Shown here: piece after piece, positions 1 to 12,808 of the stretch
Position numbering within the stretch: position 1 is the stretch's first letter
Layout: the number at the start of each line of letters is the position of its first letter
Assembly: GCA_013397435.1 (NCBI GenBank)
Contig: VZRG01000435.1
Coordinates: forward strand, 294,950-358,949
Direction: 5' to 3'
DNA from: Erythrocercus mccallii
Lineage: Eukaryota > Chordata > Aves > Passeriformes > Dicruridae
Length of the DNA: 64,000 nt
Position numbers and translations under genes: made by a program
The notes under the pieces: model-generated
Database searches by the model: none
Told to the model about the DNA's origin: nothing
What the model saw: the letters and a program-made list of their open reading frames with translations, nothing else

Positions 1-3000
1 TTTGATTTCCACTCTAAAACAAAAGGAAGGTTTGCCAACATTTCAAATACTGAGGTTTGCATCCAAAAGGTCCTCTAGTTTTTAATTATGAGTTAACATG
101 ACACCAGGCCATCCAGAGATTAGAAGTATCATAGCAAAATAGAAAAGTGCATGGGACTCACCAGGGCTCTTTAAATTGCTGGCAATAGAAAAAAAATGAG
201 GAAGATAGGTGTAATTTTAACAGTTCTTAATTGGTAAAATGAAAGTAAGTTTTGCTCCATGCAATGGGCATCAAAACCAAAGCACATGGATTTGAAAACT
301 CTTAGAAACTCTTCTCAATAAATAGAGTTGCTTTTCTTATGCCATTTTCTGAGTGTCCTGAAACATTTCACTGGTGCTGATTTTCAAATGCAGAGGATCT
401 CTGAAGTTATCTTTGGGTAGTGACAGTCCTCCTGTCTGACTCCTCCCATGTTGCCCCTGTACTGTGCTAAGCCGCCACGCTCTGGCTGCTGCAGCCTCCT
501 CAGACTAGAGTATATCCTCATGCTGAGCATTTTGGCAGTGCTTTGTTGCATTGACCAGGTTGGTCCCTCTGAAATGGGCACCATTGGCTCAGTTTAAAGA
601 TATTTTGTACCAGTGAAGCTGCATTCACGAGTTGCCTTGTGCTGGTAAAGTCACCTCCACCCCCTGCTTCCATTTATACTCCAACCTCCTTGAAACCTAG
701 TCCAAGGTAGCTGCACTTCTTGCAGGCACAAACATGAGAGACAGTATTTATTAGAAACACTTGAGCAAAGTAAGCAGATTCACTAAGCTAAAGTCAGTCC
801 TAAGGTTGCTTAATGCCAAAGCCTAGCTGGATTATTGTTCTGTGCTCCTGAAATCTTGCCAATTGTTCATCTAGCTGCATATATCAAGATATATGTTAAC
901 AGCTGAAAAAGGGAAAGCTCTCATTATAAATCAAATTGTCTTAGCTGCTCATCTGTGAGTACTGAGCACAGAACAGTTCTTTTCTTTTTAAAAACTTCTG
1001 TTCACACTTAAGAATGATTAGCTCTCCTCCATATTCTTTTGAGTCCTTAATGCCTTCTCCTGTAGAGCAAAACCCGTGTCTGGGTTTTGTAGCTGTGCCA
1101 AAATACAGCCAAGACAAAGAACTCAGCCCAAACATAGAGCTGTTCTGTTGCCAGATAGTGTGAGCTGTAAGGAACAAAAGGTTCTAAGAGGTTGAGCTGA
1201 TTAATTATTTTTTTTCCTTCACATCTATACCATATGGAATTACATGTCTTTTGTGAGTTCCACTGCAGTGTTTTTTTCTTCCAAAGCTTTTCCATCCCCA
1301 GCAGATGATGCAGAGAATGCCATGGGCAGAGGCAACTGGGTGATCTGTATAAACACCCCACTCAGTCCCACTCCCCCAGTTTTGCTGTGCCTTTAATTTC
1401 AAGTCAGACAGAGGCAGAAGCAAACTCTGCCATTAACAAATGTTGGGCCAAATGCTTTGTGACCATAAGTTCAGGCTAACTCCCTCTGACCTTGCTGAAA
1501 TAACAGGGCTCTGAGCCATGGAGGGGCTTGGTCTGTGTCCAGGGGAGTTTTTGGAAGATTCCTACGTTCCTAGTGGATTTTATTGGTTTTTAAATATTCA
1601 TGGTTCAGAGGAGGAAAAAGCGCTGCACACCCACCACAGAAGATTCATATCATATATTGTGTGTTTTCGCAATGCTTGCCAGCGCTGGTGTGTTGGCTGA
1701 AGGCATTTGCCAACTACTCTGTGGCCAAGGGTTTAGAAGCTACAGCTGAAGGTTTTTAAACATTGGCTGTAGCGGGTTGGGTCGTAAGGGTGATGTTTCA
1801 AGGCTGCCTCCTGTGTTTCCATCATTCTTCCTTTTCTGCTAGTGTGGCTTCATTTGCAAGACTCCTTTCACAGGCACCTCTGAAGGCTGCAAAGCTTTCA
1901 GAGCAAACACTTCCCTTTGAGGGGTTCTTTTGAAGATGTGCCAGGATCAGCTGTGTCACGAAAGTAGATGTTAATGAGGAGAAATTCAGTGACCTTAGAA
2001 GCAAGGCATCACGAAGTTGTGCTAAGGGACCATATGCTGGGATCCTGGGAGGAGTCTTGTTAAGTTGATTAACTGTCAAAAAGGTTTTCTGTGGGGATGA
2101 GGAATGTTATGTCAGGCTGTGGGCTTAATTGCAATGACATAATGAAGCTAACATTTTGAATTAGAGTAGCGTTGTCTTCTGTAAAAAAATTACTGTTTAC
2201 TAAAACATTAAATGATTAAAAAAAAGTGGAAAACCCCCTAAGATCTATTTTTTCCAGTGTAATGATAGGTCAAAAATAGTTTTTAATCTTAGAAAATTAT
2301 TTTTAAACCTGAAGGGTATAAACAGAAAAGAATATAAGGTGATTTATCTTTTTTAAGTAAGCATGGTCTTTACATTTGGTTTTGATTTTTTTAAAAAAGG
2401 AAGAAATTATAAGAAACTTTCCCCTCCTACATGTTCAGTAAATTTTTTAACTTAGTGTGTGTTTAATAATTTTCATATAAATACAAGTGGAAAAGGCTTT
2501 GTTCTTGTCTTTTCTATCTTTTGTCACCACAAAACTTAGATAAACCTCTTGTCCTTTCTCTATCCCTGCCCTGCACTAGTGGCAACAATCAATCTTTTTA
2601 TGGTTATCCAGGCAGTTTAATTTATCTTTCCTACCCTTCCCAGTTGCCCAAGCAGACCAATAATCTTTTGTTTACTTGAACTTTGTGTCCTTCTGGACTA
2701 TGTGAAGGCAACAGTCTTGGGACAGAGTCCAAGGCAAAAGAGACCCTGTTGCACGGCAGCTCCATTCAGAGGTTCACTGCTTAATTAACTATTTCTATTG
2801 CCTGAGAGCCATTGTCACAGTCCAGTATCCAAATTGGAAGGAAAAATGTTCAGTTATGTATTCCCTCAGACCTAAGCCAAGTTCAGCAACACCAGAGAGC
2901 AGGAAGCCCAAGGGAAAACTGAGACTGCTTTGGGGACAGTGAACTGTTTTGGGGTCTCCATGGGAAGCCTCTCTCCATTTCCCTGCCTGTTGGCCCAGCA

Positions 3001-3701
3001 TTAGCCTTTACTAAGCTCCAAGGCTTCAGATTTAGGCAGAAGCAGCAGAGCAGCTGGGAAGCTGTGGGGGTGCTGGTGGTACCAGTTACACTCAGCTCCA
3101 CCCTACTGCTACTTACAGGTGCATGCAAGCCTGAGCCATCACCCTCACTCACAGCCTGGCCATAGGTGGAATTTGGGATATACCAAGGCAACTGACAACT
3201 TAAAAAAGGTGGTGATAGGTTAAGTTGTCAGCTGATGCCTGCAAGGACTGCTGAGCTTTGCTGCTGCACAGTGTCAGTGAACAGGGATCAGTGCTTTTGT
3301 TAGAGTTGGGGATACATGCAAAAATGTAGTTACAGTTGTGAAGGGATTACAGTGAATGACATGGGTTTAGCTCAGCAACACCCAACAGCCCTTTTGCAGC
3401 CCAAGCTCTTCTGGAAAAACCCTCCAAACCTGAGCTATGAATCCAACCTTAAACCAAACTCTGACTCTTAAACTCTTAACCAAACTGAAGTCTTATCAAA
3501 CTAATAAAAAAGTGGTTATTCTGCAGGTTGGTTTGTTTGTTTTTCAAAATTATTTATGGAAATCCTCAGTAGTAATAATGCAGGCAAAACTGTTATGTGC
3601 GCATGGTGTAGGCTCTCCCCCTTTCCTCTCGTGTCCCACTCACTCTTCTACTGTTCCTCTGGGCCAATGGCTTCAGTCTGGGGAGAGTGGGTATGGCCAG
3701 G
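1..3701. other. Intergenic, no gene recognised
   Basis: AT-rich non-coding sequence with no open frame resembling a known protein and no splice-bounded exon that I recognise. The only structured element I could pick out is an inverted repeat at 3,189-3,234, listed separately. Short open frames here (under about 105 codons) have no recognisable composition or motif and look like chance. Confidence 0.6.
3189..3234. repeat. Short inverted repeat / hairpin
   Basis: Two 15-base arms, 3,189-3,203 and 3,220-3,234, are reverse complements except at one position, which would be a G-U pair in RNA. The loop is 16 nt. The stem is too short for a normal microRNA precursor. It could be a remnant of a small palindromic transposon or simply chance. 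Confidence 0.55.
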
Positions 3702-4345
3702 TGTTGTAGGGTGACTTTATGATGCCTGTATCCCCAATCGTCTGTTCTGTTAGTGCTGTATGCTGAGTCCTGTACCTTAAAGACTGATTCTGAGCGTGAA
3801 CCAGGGAAAGAAGAAGCACAGAGTTTGTTTTGAGAGAACGGCCTGACTCCCCCGACATTCCTCACTCCTGACTGTGTTCGTGTCTGGCATGGACAGTGGC
3901 GGAGATCTCCTGTGCTTTTAGTTAGTTTAGCTAGCTGAGGCAGAGAAGAAACCCTGGACTAGTTTTTTTCTTCCTTTTCTTGAGACCGTTTAAACCTGCT
4001 CTGGACTGAAAACCCAGAGGAGCCTTGAGGGCTCGCAGCTGCGGCCCCCCCGGGCCTGAACCTCCGGCGGGACTGAGAGACTGAGCTACACCCACGGCAA
4101 GGACTTTCTCAGTTTGCCATCTCTCTTCAGAGCAGCAAGAGGTTTTATTGTTTCATTATTCTTTTATTGTTTCATATTATTCATTCTTTGTACTTGTAGG
4201 TATCTTTGTTAAATAAATAGCTTTTTCACTCTTCTCTAAGGAAGTTCCTTTTCCCGGGCTGGCAGAGGGGAGGGGCCGTTTGGGTTTTGCTTTCCAGGGG
4301 AACCCCTTCCGAGGTTTCCTCCCAAATTTGCCCTAAACCAAGACA
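3702..4345 (+). mobile_element. Solo LTR of an endogenous retrovirus (ERVL-like), intact with target duplication
   Basis: A 644-bp element begins TGTTGTAGGG and ends CCAAGACA, giving the TGT...ACA ends typical of retroviral LTRs. It is flanked on both sides by the same 5-bp word, CCAGG (3,697-3,701 and 4,346-4,350), a classic target-site duplication. An AATAAA polyadenylation signal (about 4,211) about 130 bp before the 3' end fixes the orientation as plus. The interior is more GC-rich than its surroundings. No gag or pol sequence adjoins it, so it is a solo LTR left by recombination between two LTRs. A 5-bp duplication suits the ERVL class, and the sequence resembles abundant songbird LTRs; the family name is not assigned. 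Confidence 0.85.
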
Positions 4346-4383
4346 CCAGGGAACAGCATTCAGAGACCTTCAGTGGGGTAAGT

Positions 4384-4437
4384 ATGGTGATGATGGTGGT
4401 GGTGGTGGTTTCTTCCTCCTCCTCCTCCTCCTCCTCT
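4384..4437. repeat. Compound TGG / TCC trinucleotide microsatellite
   Basis: A run of TGG-type triplets passes directly into a run of TCC triplets, ending near 4,436. It lies about 40 bp past the end of the solo LTR. The strand asymmetry switches from purine-rich to pyrimidine-rich in the middle. Confidence 0.85.
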
Positions 4438-7400
4438 AGAATCCACTTAAGGTCATACTCATATTTCTCAACACCTTTTTTTTCCCTTCATTGGTCTGCA
4501 GTTCGATGTTACATCTGAATTTACTAAATATAGTACATTTTAGCTATGTTTGAAACTTGTTTTTTTTGTTTTTTTTTTAGTTTTCATTACTCCTAAGATG
4601 GGTTTTGTTCAGCTTCCAGGCCAGCACTTCTTTTGCTCACCACTGGTGTGCTGATTATAGCCCTGCAGCACTCAACATCAGCCCATGCCCTGTTTCCAAC
4701 ATCCTGTGCCTGTACTCCTCTACAGCTCCTCTTAGGATCCCACCTTTGCAGCCTTTTCTCTCATACCAGGCCTGCATTGCATCGTCCTGCTAAGACTGTA
4801 AAAGTTTCACACTCCACACAAGAACTGCATTTGCTACTTTCAGTGTAAAAGCCATGGTTGTACCTTTGGAAGGTAAGCAATGCAAATTCAGTGTAGCTAT
4901 TTGGTCATTAGAAAAATGGTAGTTAAAGCAACAAATCAAACCAAGTAAAAGGAAAGCCTCGTGCAGGTCTAGGCAAATTCAGGCAAAACAGAACTTCCAT
5001 CTCAAAGCTCTACAGAGCCAAAGCAAAGCCTTGTGTCCTGTTACGTGCAGGAGCTGTGCTGGCTTTAAGGGGCTGCAGCCTCCAGGGTGTGCTGGACAAC
5101 CCATTTTTTAAACCTGGGTACTCATGGTGTCCTGAAAAATTATCCCAAATCTAATCTTGGTCTAGGCATTTATGTGCTGAAATATTTTGATGCTAATTAT
5201 GGAGAGCAGCCCACAGTTCAGCCCAACAAACCCTGGCCAGCTCAGTCACCTTCCTGCACTAGGCTTTGCAGGGTCTGATACCCAGCTTAAGCCCATGGCT
5301 TGACATGCACGTGTTCTCAGGCTCTTCCTGGACCTCCACCATACTCTCAGGATGAGCCCCTAACCCAGCAAACCATTCCCCATGGGATGGTTGGTGTGGG
5401 AGCCCTTGCAAGAAAGTGAATCCAGGCTTGTCCAGAGACTCCTGTACGTGCCAGCTTGCTGGTCAGCCCCTGGTGCCTTCTCAACACCCTCGAGTTATGG
5501 CTCTGTAACCTCATCCTTTGTCCTGTCCTTGGCACTGGGACAGTGGCCTCCCACAGCGGTGGAGGTCCTGCCTAAAGCCAGACCTTCTTTGTAGCCTCAG
5601 GTCCATACTTAAAGCCCCAACCCTTCTGGCTCTCCTATGTCAGGAGCTGCCAAATCATGGTGTCCTCAAAGAGAGGCAGGGAGGGCTGGAACTGCTTTGA
5701 AAAATTCTGGCCCTCTGTCAGGGATAACAAGATGAATTTCGCTCTGGCAATGCCAGATAAGGCTCTTTTCTCTCTGTTTTGGCTTAAGTTCAACATGGGT
5801 CACGTGCTGGGATCCCCTTGCCATGTCAACTTTGATAAAGAAGCACGAGATCCTTCCTTTCTGGGTTTGATGACCAAGTTTTTGCAGATAGTATAGTTTA
5901 ATATGGTTGGGCAAGAGGGAGAAATTAATTAATTTCATAACAATCTTGGCTACTGTTTCAGTAACTGGTATTCTTAACTTTATCTCATTTCATTTCTTGA
6001 TCAACCCAGTTTCTAAGAGGGGGAAATTTTTTTATAAGATTATGACTGATGCTGCATTTTGTGGTTTTAGCTTTAGGAAGCTGGAGACTAAGCACTGGAC
6101 AAATGCTCAAGGTCCTAAAACCCATGCTTAGGTGTTGCCTCTAAGTATCTACAAAATATCTTTCCCTTCTGACTTAAGTTTTCTGAATGATTGCAGTAGC
6201 ACCTATATGTATATCCAGAGAATTCCCAGGAATTAACCAGGTTGAGCAGATTGACACCTTGATTAGGCAAAGAACCATTAGAGGAACCTTGATCAGAGGA
6301 ACCATAAAATAGATGTTCTTCTGTGTAAAGTCCTTGGGGGCATGATCTGGGAGGCCTTGGTGTCTTCTGAGAGCACAGGCAGGCTGAGTCTCAATGTGCT
6401 ACACCGGTGGGGCTAAACTTTTCTTCTAAGACATGAGAGGCAGGTAAAGGGAGAAGGAATCTGGAGTTTTTTCCTCATTTGGGAAAAAATGTTTTAAGCA
6501 TACTGCTGGTCCTAATAGCTCTGAAAGATAGGGACTGGTGGATTTAGCCCCATTCTGATGGAGGCATCAGCTTTGTGCCAGGGTGGTATATAACCCACTT
6601 TACAAATCAGCACATTAGTACAAGCCCATCTTCATAGGTGGGAGTTTTGCATTGGCCATGACTCTGGTGGATGAAGAAGGGAGACAGGGCACTGTCTCCA
6701 TGGGCTCAACAATCTTCACTGGTGAACAGAGAGACCTTTAGCAGGATAAAGGACATCTGAAATTACTTTGACATAAGTTACAGCAGCCTTTGTTTTCCAG
6801 TGCCATCCTATATTTCACTTGGGTCCTACCTATCTGAAAAAATTAACATAGCTATTTAATATTTTGCCTGTGCTAGGTTTTTTCTCCAAAAAATTATACT
6901 TTTAAGTAACTATATTTTATCATGTAAAATATCAACATTTTGCACGGCTTTCCCAAATAAATGTGGAACAGATCAAATGCTACATTTTGAAACTTACCTT
7001 GAAATAAACCTATATTTTCACCAATTGATTTTATTATTTTGCTTACTGACAAGAGTGAGGTGATGAAAAAGATTTTTTCCCCAGGTAATTTATTAAAAAG
7101 CCTAACTAATTACTTTTATACCTCTTTGAAAAGGTTCATCATTGATAAAGTGCAAAAGAGTTCAGTCCTGCCAATAAAACTTTGGACTGTTTGATTGCCA
7201 GAATCTATTAACAAGTAAAAGAAGTGTTTTAGTGTTTGTGGGTGAGAGAGAACCTAAAAGGAAACATCTTAATACAATTTTAATTTTAACTCTTAAATTG
7301 CATATCTGTATATAATGTAATAATTTTTTTCTCCTAAGGGGAAAAATACCTAGGATTTTTGTGATATTAGAGTGAGAGTAAAACATTGAAATTGAAAAAG

Positions 7401-7632
7401 CAAAATTAATCATCAGAGCAGTAGATTATAATTGAAGCCCAGGTCTGAGTCTAGTGAATGGGATGAAATGTCTATGCTTTTACATGATCCCTTCCACCAG
7501 TGTCCTTAATTTATTTTGCAGATAAACCCCCAAAGGTTAAGTCCTTGAGCTGTCTGTGCTCCAGATCTAAGCCACTTGTTTATTATGGAAAGAGCATATA
7601 TCTCCATCCTTGGAGATAATCAGAACTTGACG
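4438..7632. other. Intergenic, no gene recognised
   Basis: Mostly unique-looking AT-rich sequence with a T-rich stretch near 4,560. Overlapping open frames around 5,350-5,900 (60-90 codons on both strands) lack any domain motif and are probably fortuitous in a slightly GC-richer patch. Confidence 0.55.
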
Positions 7633-7740
7633 AGACGTGACCCTGAGCGATCTGATCTAATTTTAACATTGACTCTAACTTCAAGGTTGGCCCTGCTTTG
7701 AGCATGGATCAGACTAGATGAGATCAGGAGGATCCTTCTC
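7633..7740 (+). mobile_element. CR1 LINE 3' tail (degenerate)
   Basis: The segment keeps the typical avian CR1 3'-UTR order: a 'CTGATCTAATTTT' block, a 'GGCCCTGCTTTGAGCA' block and a 'GACTAGATGA' block. The last is followed by a damaged version of the usual 'ggtcccttcc' end. Orientation is plus. It is an old 5'-truncated copy with no coding part. Confidence 0.65.
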
Positions 7741-10700
7741 ACTGGGGTTTTTCTAGGAGTTTGTGTATGTGTATACATGTGTATGCAAACAATTACTGAA
7801 AGAGGTTACTCCTTGGCTCCAGGCTAAGTATATAAATTTCATACCGAAAGCATCAGTATGAAATTTGTCATGGGGAACTTCGGCTAAATCAGTGAGAAGA
7901 GAAAATTATTTACCTTGCTATTCTAAAGCATTTAAATTCTAAATTCAGAATTAAATTCTAAAACATTAAAAGCAATTAAATCAGCTACAGAGCAGCCAAC
8001 CCATGTAAGTAAGGGGCCACTATTTGAAGATTTCTGCAAGTTAAATTTCTTTTTCCCAAATACTTATTTCTTGCAGGAAAAAAAAAAATTCTAGAAACAG
8101 TCCTGAGTTCCTGGGTTTTTTTGTATTTCTCACTGCAAAACAGGTAAATTTGGAAGTCCTGCCTGCCTGCAGAGCAAAACATTACCTGCAGCAACAAGAC
8201 AGAGGTGGTGGCCTAAGACAGTGTGGAGGCAGGTTGTCAGTGTCTCCATCAGTGTGACTTAATCAACCGCTGCTGGTAACCTGACTGCAATCTCCCTCGT
8301 TTTTTTCATTTTTCTCCCTCTATTCCTGTTCTCCTCCATCTTGTTCTTCTCTCTTCTAGTTGCTATTGTCTAGGAAGAGAACTTAAAACCCATCTAAGCC
8401 TTTTTCAAATGGCTGTAATATGTCTGCTGAAATATTTGTTCACAGGAGATGAAACATTATTAGGAGAAAAAGCCTGCTAGGACACATGGTGTATTACTGT
8501 GTGTTGGTTTTTCAACATGCAAACAGAGAGCTACTCCAGTTTTTTGAACAGAATAAGAAACTTTGAAAGTTGGATGGATTTTGACAGCTGTTCAAAACTA
8601 GAATTTTACCAAGTTTTTCTTCAGTCTGATCTCTGAGGATTTAATGAGGCTTAGGTTCAGGCAGTCATCTGCAAAGCCTGAAAGTTTTGTAATCTAATGC
8701 TCAACTGCATTCAAAGAAAGTTGTGTAAGAAGATGAAAATCACTTTGCAGTGGGTTAAAGGAACAATATAATTGGGAAATTATATAGAAGCCTGATCAGA
8801 GCTTAGGGAGATCTCAGTATAAGTCAATGTAACCCTGTGTAAATCCAAAGATTTATTCCATCTTTCACCATCTGTGAGTAGGATGCCAGAGCAGCAAAGT
8901 AGTTACTGGTGTGTAGTACTGCAAGGGAGAGGAAAGCAAAGCAAAACAAACCCCCTGAAAGTATGGATGGAAAGTTGTTGTTTTTTTTTTTGCTAAAAGT
9001 AAGGATTTGTCTTCAAGAAATCACTCAGAAATCTGTTTATTATTTCTTCCATTCATAGCATCAAATTCAAGGTTTGAAATATCTTGATATTTAGATTAAA
9101 TATTTGAAGGGTAAGGAATACAGAACTATTTAAAAATAAAAAAATAAGATTTGAATTGTGGCAACTCTTCCATTAAAAATGAGAACTTGACTAAACACCT
9201 AATTAATGCCAGATACATAAGCAACACCTATTTCTGTAGTGCTTCACCTCAGAAGGTCACTGTAAAAACAGTGTAAATGGTGTTTCTGGAGAGATAAAAT
9301 TATCTTGAAATTAAATATTTTCACTAGAAATTCTCTCATTGACTCACTTTGACTTCTAGCAAACGAGGCAAAAGGTAATATGCACTATAAAATCCCAAAG
9401 AGACAGCACTGAAAATTGTTTGCTCTCTTCCATCTCTATCTTTCTCATAGGAATGTGGATCACCCTCAGGGATGTGAGGGCTGGAGGAGGGCCTGAGGAA
9501 GGTGCTGACTTTTGCATCCCAGCTGAAATCTGTTGTACATTTTGCAGCTCTAGAGAACAGTGTGCCTACCAGCATTACTGAGAAGAGCACTGTAATGATT
9601 TCCCTCTAGTGATGAAATATGTCAACTAGAGATTACTCTACGTATCTAAAGTGCTGGCATAATACAAGTAGTTGTTTCTTCTTTCTTTTGAACAGACCCT
9701 TTTGGAGGGGAAGAAAAGAGAATCAGAAGCTTATTGTTGTATGAAACACTATGAAGTCAAAGTGAAAATAACAGCACTCTCTACCATGAAAAAAAAATCC
9801 CAGCAACCAACCAATCAAGCAAAAACCCCCCCAAACCACTCAAACAGGAAAACAACCAAAACAAACCCACACAACAACCATCAGAAAAACTACCCTTGAA
9901 GTAACTCTTTAAAATTAGAAACAGTTTTTTTGCACAAATACACCTCTACTTTTAATTTGGTATTCTGAATAGAAACTGGCTGCCTCTTATATTGAGTATA
10001 ATGGTGTACTTTTGGATGAAACAAGTAACTCTTTCATCAGTTGTTTTCCTAGTACTTGGAAAATATCTCATCTTCTCCAAGCCTGAGACATTACTTTAAC
10101 AGTTATCATTCTATGACAGGGCTTGAAAATTATAGCAAAAATAGGAGTGGGTTCATCTAATTTTGCTAAGCCAATGAAGATATTATTTAACTAACATTGG
10201 CACAAAATGCCTTAACCAACCTTTTATTATTTTCTAAAGAACTGTCACTTTTGCATCAGAAATCTGTATTATTCCCCCTAAATAATTATGAAATTATTGT
10301 CTACTGTCAAATGAATTTGGCAGTGGGAAAAAGGTCTTGGAGATACTAAGTTTGACACTATTTGTAAAAATAACTAGATAGCTACAAAAGAAAATTCATT
10401 AAAGAATGCCCTGAAGGGCGTTAGAGCACTAGTAGAGTGTGTGGACACAGAATGCCTGTGGGAGGTTGACATGGAGAGAACCCAGCCACACCTTCACTGG
10501 TGTCTCACACCAGATTAGAAAGCAGGTAATTTACACCTAGCTCGAGGTGTCTCTTACACAGATTTTCTTGGCCACAAGAAGATGTGAGCAGAGGGGAACA
10601 AGGTTAGAATTAAAAAATATTGAGAAATTTGAGATAGGGATGACTTTTATCACAGTGATAAAAGAAAAGTAGTGCAGTTGGGCAGGAGTCACTGAGTACT

Positions 10701-11629
10701 GTCATTGCACAGGGAAGGGTCAGAGGACATTTGGGGACTGCAGGCCCAGCAGTGCTGCAGCAACATCCCAAAGATATGAAGCAATGGAAGAGCCTGTATG
10801 GGTGGTTGTGGAGCTAAAACAGCCAAAGTTCTTCAGGTTAGGCAGTTTATTTTTACATGTAATTTTCCCTGGCCTTAATGCAGGACCTAGACTCGCTGTC
10901 TTTAGGTCTTTTACTGCCTTATGGCTGGACAAATTATCTTTCCTATGGTTAAATCACAAAGTTTGCTACCTGAGGATGAGGTGGTGGCATTGAGATCACA
11001 GAGTTTTTCATGTAAACAATCGATCAAAAATGAAATGTAAGGAAATAGGGCCTCTCTAATCCTGGTTAATGTGACAAATGCAGAGAACTGACTGATTACA
11101 TGATTAGGTACCAAAATTTTTAATGAGTTAAGTCATGAATTGGTCACAATTTATTAAAGTTGAAACACTGGATAGGCAGCCAGGTTTGCATAAATAGCCT
11201 GTATCTTGGTAAAAACCACTTTCTTACATGTTATCTTTAGTTTTGCAGGAAAGGCTTGATGAAAACTGCTAATGTGAGGTGAACGGTGACAAAATTTTGG
11301 TTGATCCTGACAGTCACTCACTTCTGACAAACCCTGCCCTCTGTCTGTGTCCATCAGATGACCTAAGATATGGGGACAAGGTGGGGCAGAAAGGATAAGA
11401 TGCTTTCAAACACTCACTGGGGACATGCCAGACACGGTTTTGGAGGGTTGCATTGCCATAATGTACAGTGTTGGTAAGGGAGGTCCTTGCCCAATGTGTC
11501 CCAGCTTCTTGGAGGGGGGAAGCCCCCCACAGCCTCCAGCCATCTGGGCTGTGGATGCACAGATGAAATTTGATGTGTGTGAGACAACCAATCATAATTT
11601 AGGCATCCTGGTTTTGATGATCCCCAGGT
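7741..11629. other. Intergenic, no gene recognised
   Basis: AT-rich sequence without recognisable exons. It includes a low-complexity CAAA/CCAAC-rich tract near 9,790-9,895 that keeps one frame open by composition only. Nothing else is identified. Confidence 0.55.
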
Positions 11630-11716
11630 TTTCAAGATTCAACTGGGCAAAGCCAGCAGCAGCTATGTCTGACCTCAAGGCTGCGAGCAGGAGGTTGGGC
11701 TGAGACCTCCGGAATG
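11630..11716 (+). mobile_element. CR1 LINE 3' tail (degenerate)
   Basis: The order 'TTCAAGATTCAACTGGGCAAAGCC', then 'TCTGACCTCA', then 'GCAGGAGGTTGGGCTGAGA' and 'CCTCC' matches the end of an avian CR1. It runs from the last codons of ORF2 (TCAAG...CTGG.AAAGCC) into the 3' UTR (gcaggaggttgg.ctagatgacctcc). It is diverged and truncated at both ends, on the plus strand. Confidence 0.6.
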
Positions 11717-12726
11717 GTGCTGTGAGCCTGTGGCCAAGCGCTGGGCTGCTCTGCAACTACCTCCAGATAATATTGTTTCTATACATTATCTTCCTCTCCC
11801 TTATCCATTCCTTTTTGCTTTCTTGATCACCTTTTCAACTTCCCTCTTATACCCTTTTCCCACCTCCCCCTGTCTCCACTCAGATAAACAGCCTGCCCCA
11901 AATCAGCTTTTCCTCACTGCTCCCAGTTCTGCTGCATTCCACCTCAACTTTGCTATTGGTGACATCCTCAGCCTTGGAGGGCATTACCAAAGTGGACCTC
12001 CAGGTCTTGGGAGGTACAATGTGCCCAAAAGTCCCCTTCAAAACCTTCAGCTGTCATGTCTGCCCCTTGCTGACACACTTTTCTCTCAGTTCCCTGTGAG
12101 ACCCAGTTTCTCCTGCTGTCATCTGTCACCACCAGCAATTCCTCCATGTCCTGCTGGGAGACATGGCATCAGCTCAGGCCAGGGACCAGCTGCCCACCTG
12201 CAGTCATTAGAAATCATCTCACTTCTTCCCTCCAGCTTGCTTCTTAAGTCATCTGCCTCTCCCTCTGCCCTCATCTTCCTCCTCACACATTATACTCTTA
12301 TTATTTAATGTGGTTTTCTTCACAGAATATTCAGCATATGCAGAAAGACAGTGTTAACAAATACTTAAAGAGGTGGAGGATGGAAGGACATTATAGTTGC
12401 CAGATACTCTGCAGAGCCTGTGTGCTGTGGTCATCACAATAGGAACCCCCCCCACCATCCTGTTAATTTTAAATTTTTGTCTCAATGGTCATGAGATATC
12501 CATGTGAACATGCAACACTCACAGCAAAAATGTCTCCCAAAGTTGGAAGGCTGCAGAATCTGAAAAATAATCAGCATCACTTTAGTAAGACCTGAAAATC
12601 ACTAAATGTTGAACAAGTTTCTCTGAGGATTTTAATTATATTTAAAGAGCATTTCTCCTTCTGCACATGACAAGAATGGTGTTTTCTGTGTCAGTAAATT
12701 TGCATCTAGGCTATATTTGCATTCAG
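11717..12726. other. Intergenic, pyrimidine-rich; no gene recognised
   Basis: The plus strand is strongly C/T-rich from about 11,790 to 12,300. This keeps one frame open for 192 codons (Leu/Pro/Ser-rich, beginning at GTG, no domain). I treat that frame as a composition artefact; see rejected items. Confidence 0.5.
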
Positions 12727-12808
12727 TGCCATGGTTTAGTTGAGATGTTAGGGCATATGTTGGACTCAATAACATTGAAGGTCCCTTCCAACCTAGTGAT
12801 TCTGTGAT
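12727..12808 (+). mobile_element. CR1 LINE 3' tail
   Basis: A clear avian CR1 terminus: 'ATGGTTTAGTTGAGATGTTAGGGCAT', 'GTTGGACTCAATAA', 'GAAGGTCCCTTCCAACCTAGTGATTCTGTG'. The terminal ATTCTGTG unit is the hallmark of CR1 3' ends. Plus strand, about 80 bp, severely 5'-truncated. Confidence 0.85.

Noticed and set aside
9672..9899. 75-codon Thr/Asn/Lys-rich frame
   Set aside because: Low-complexity CAAA/CCAAC tract, not a gene.
11730..12308. 192-codon open frame
   Set aside because: Begins at GTG, Leu/Pro/Ser-rich because the strand is pyrimidine-rich, no domain or splice context.
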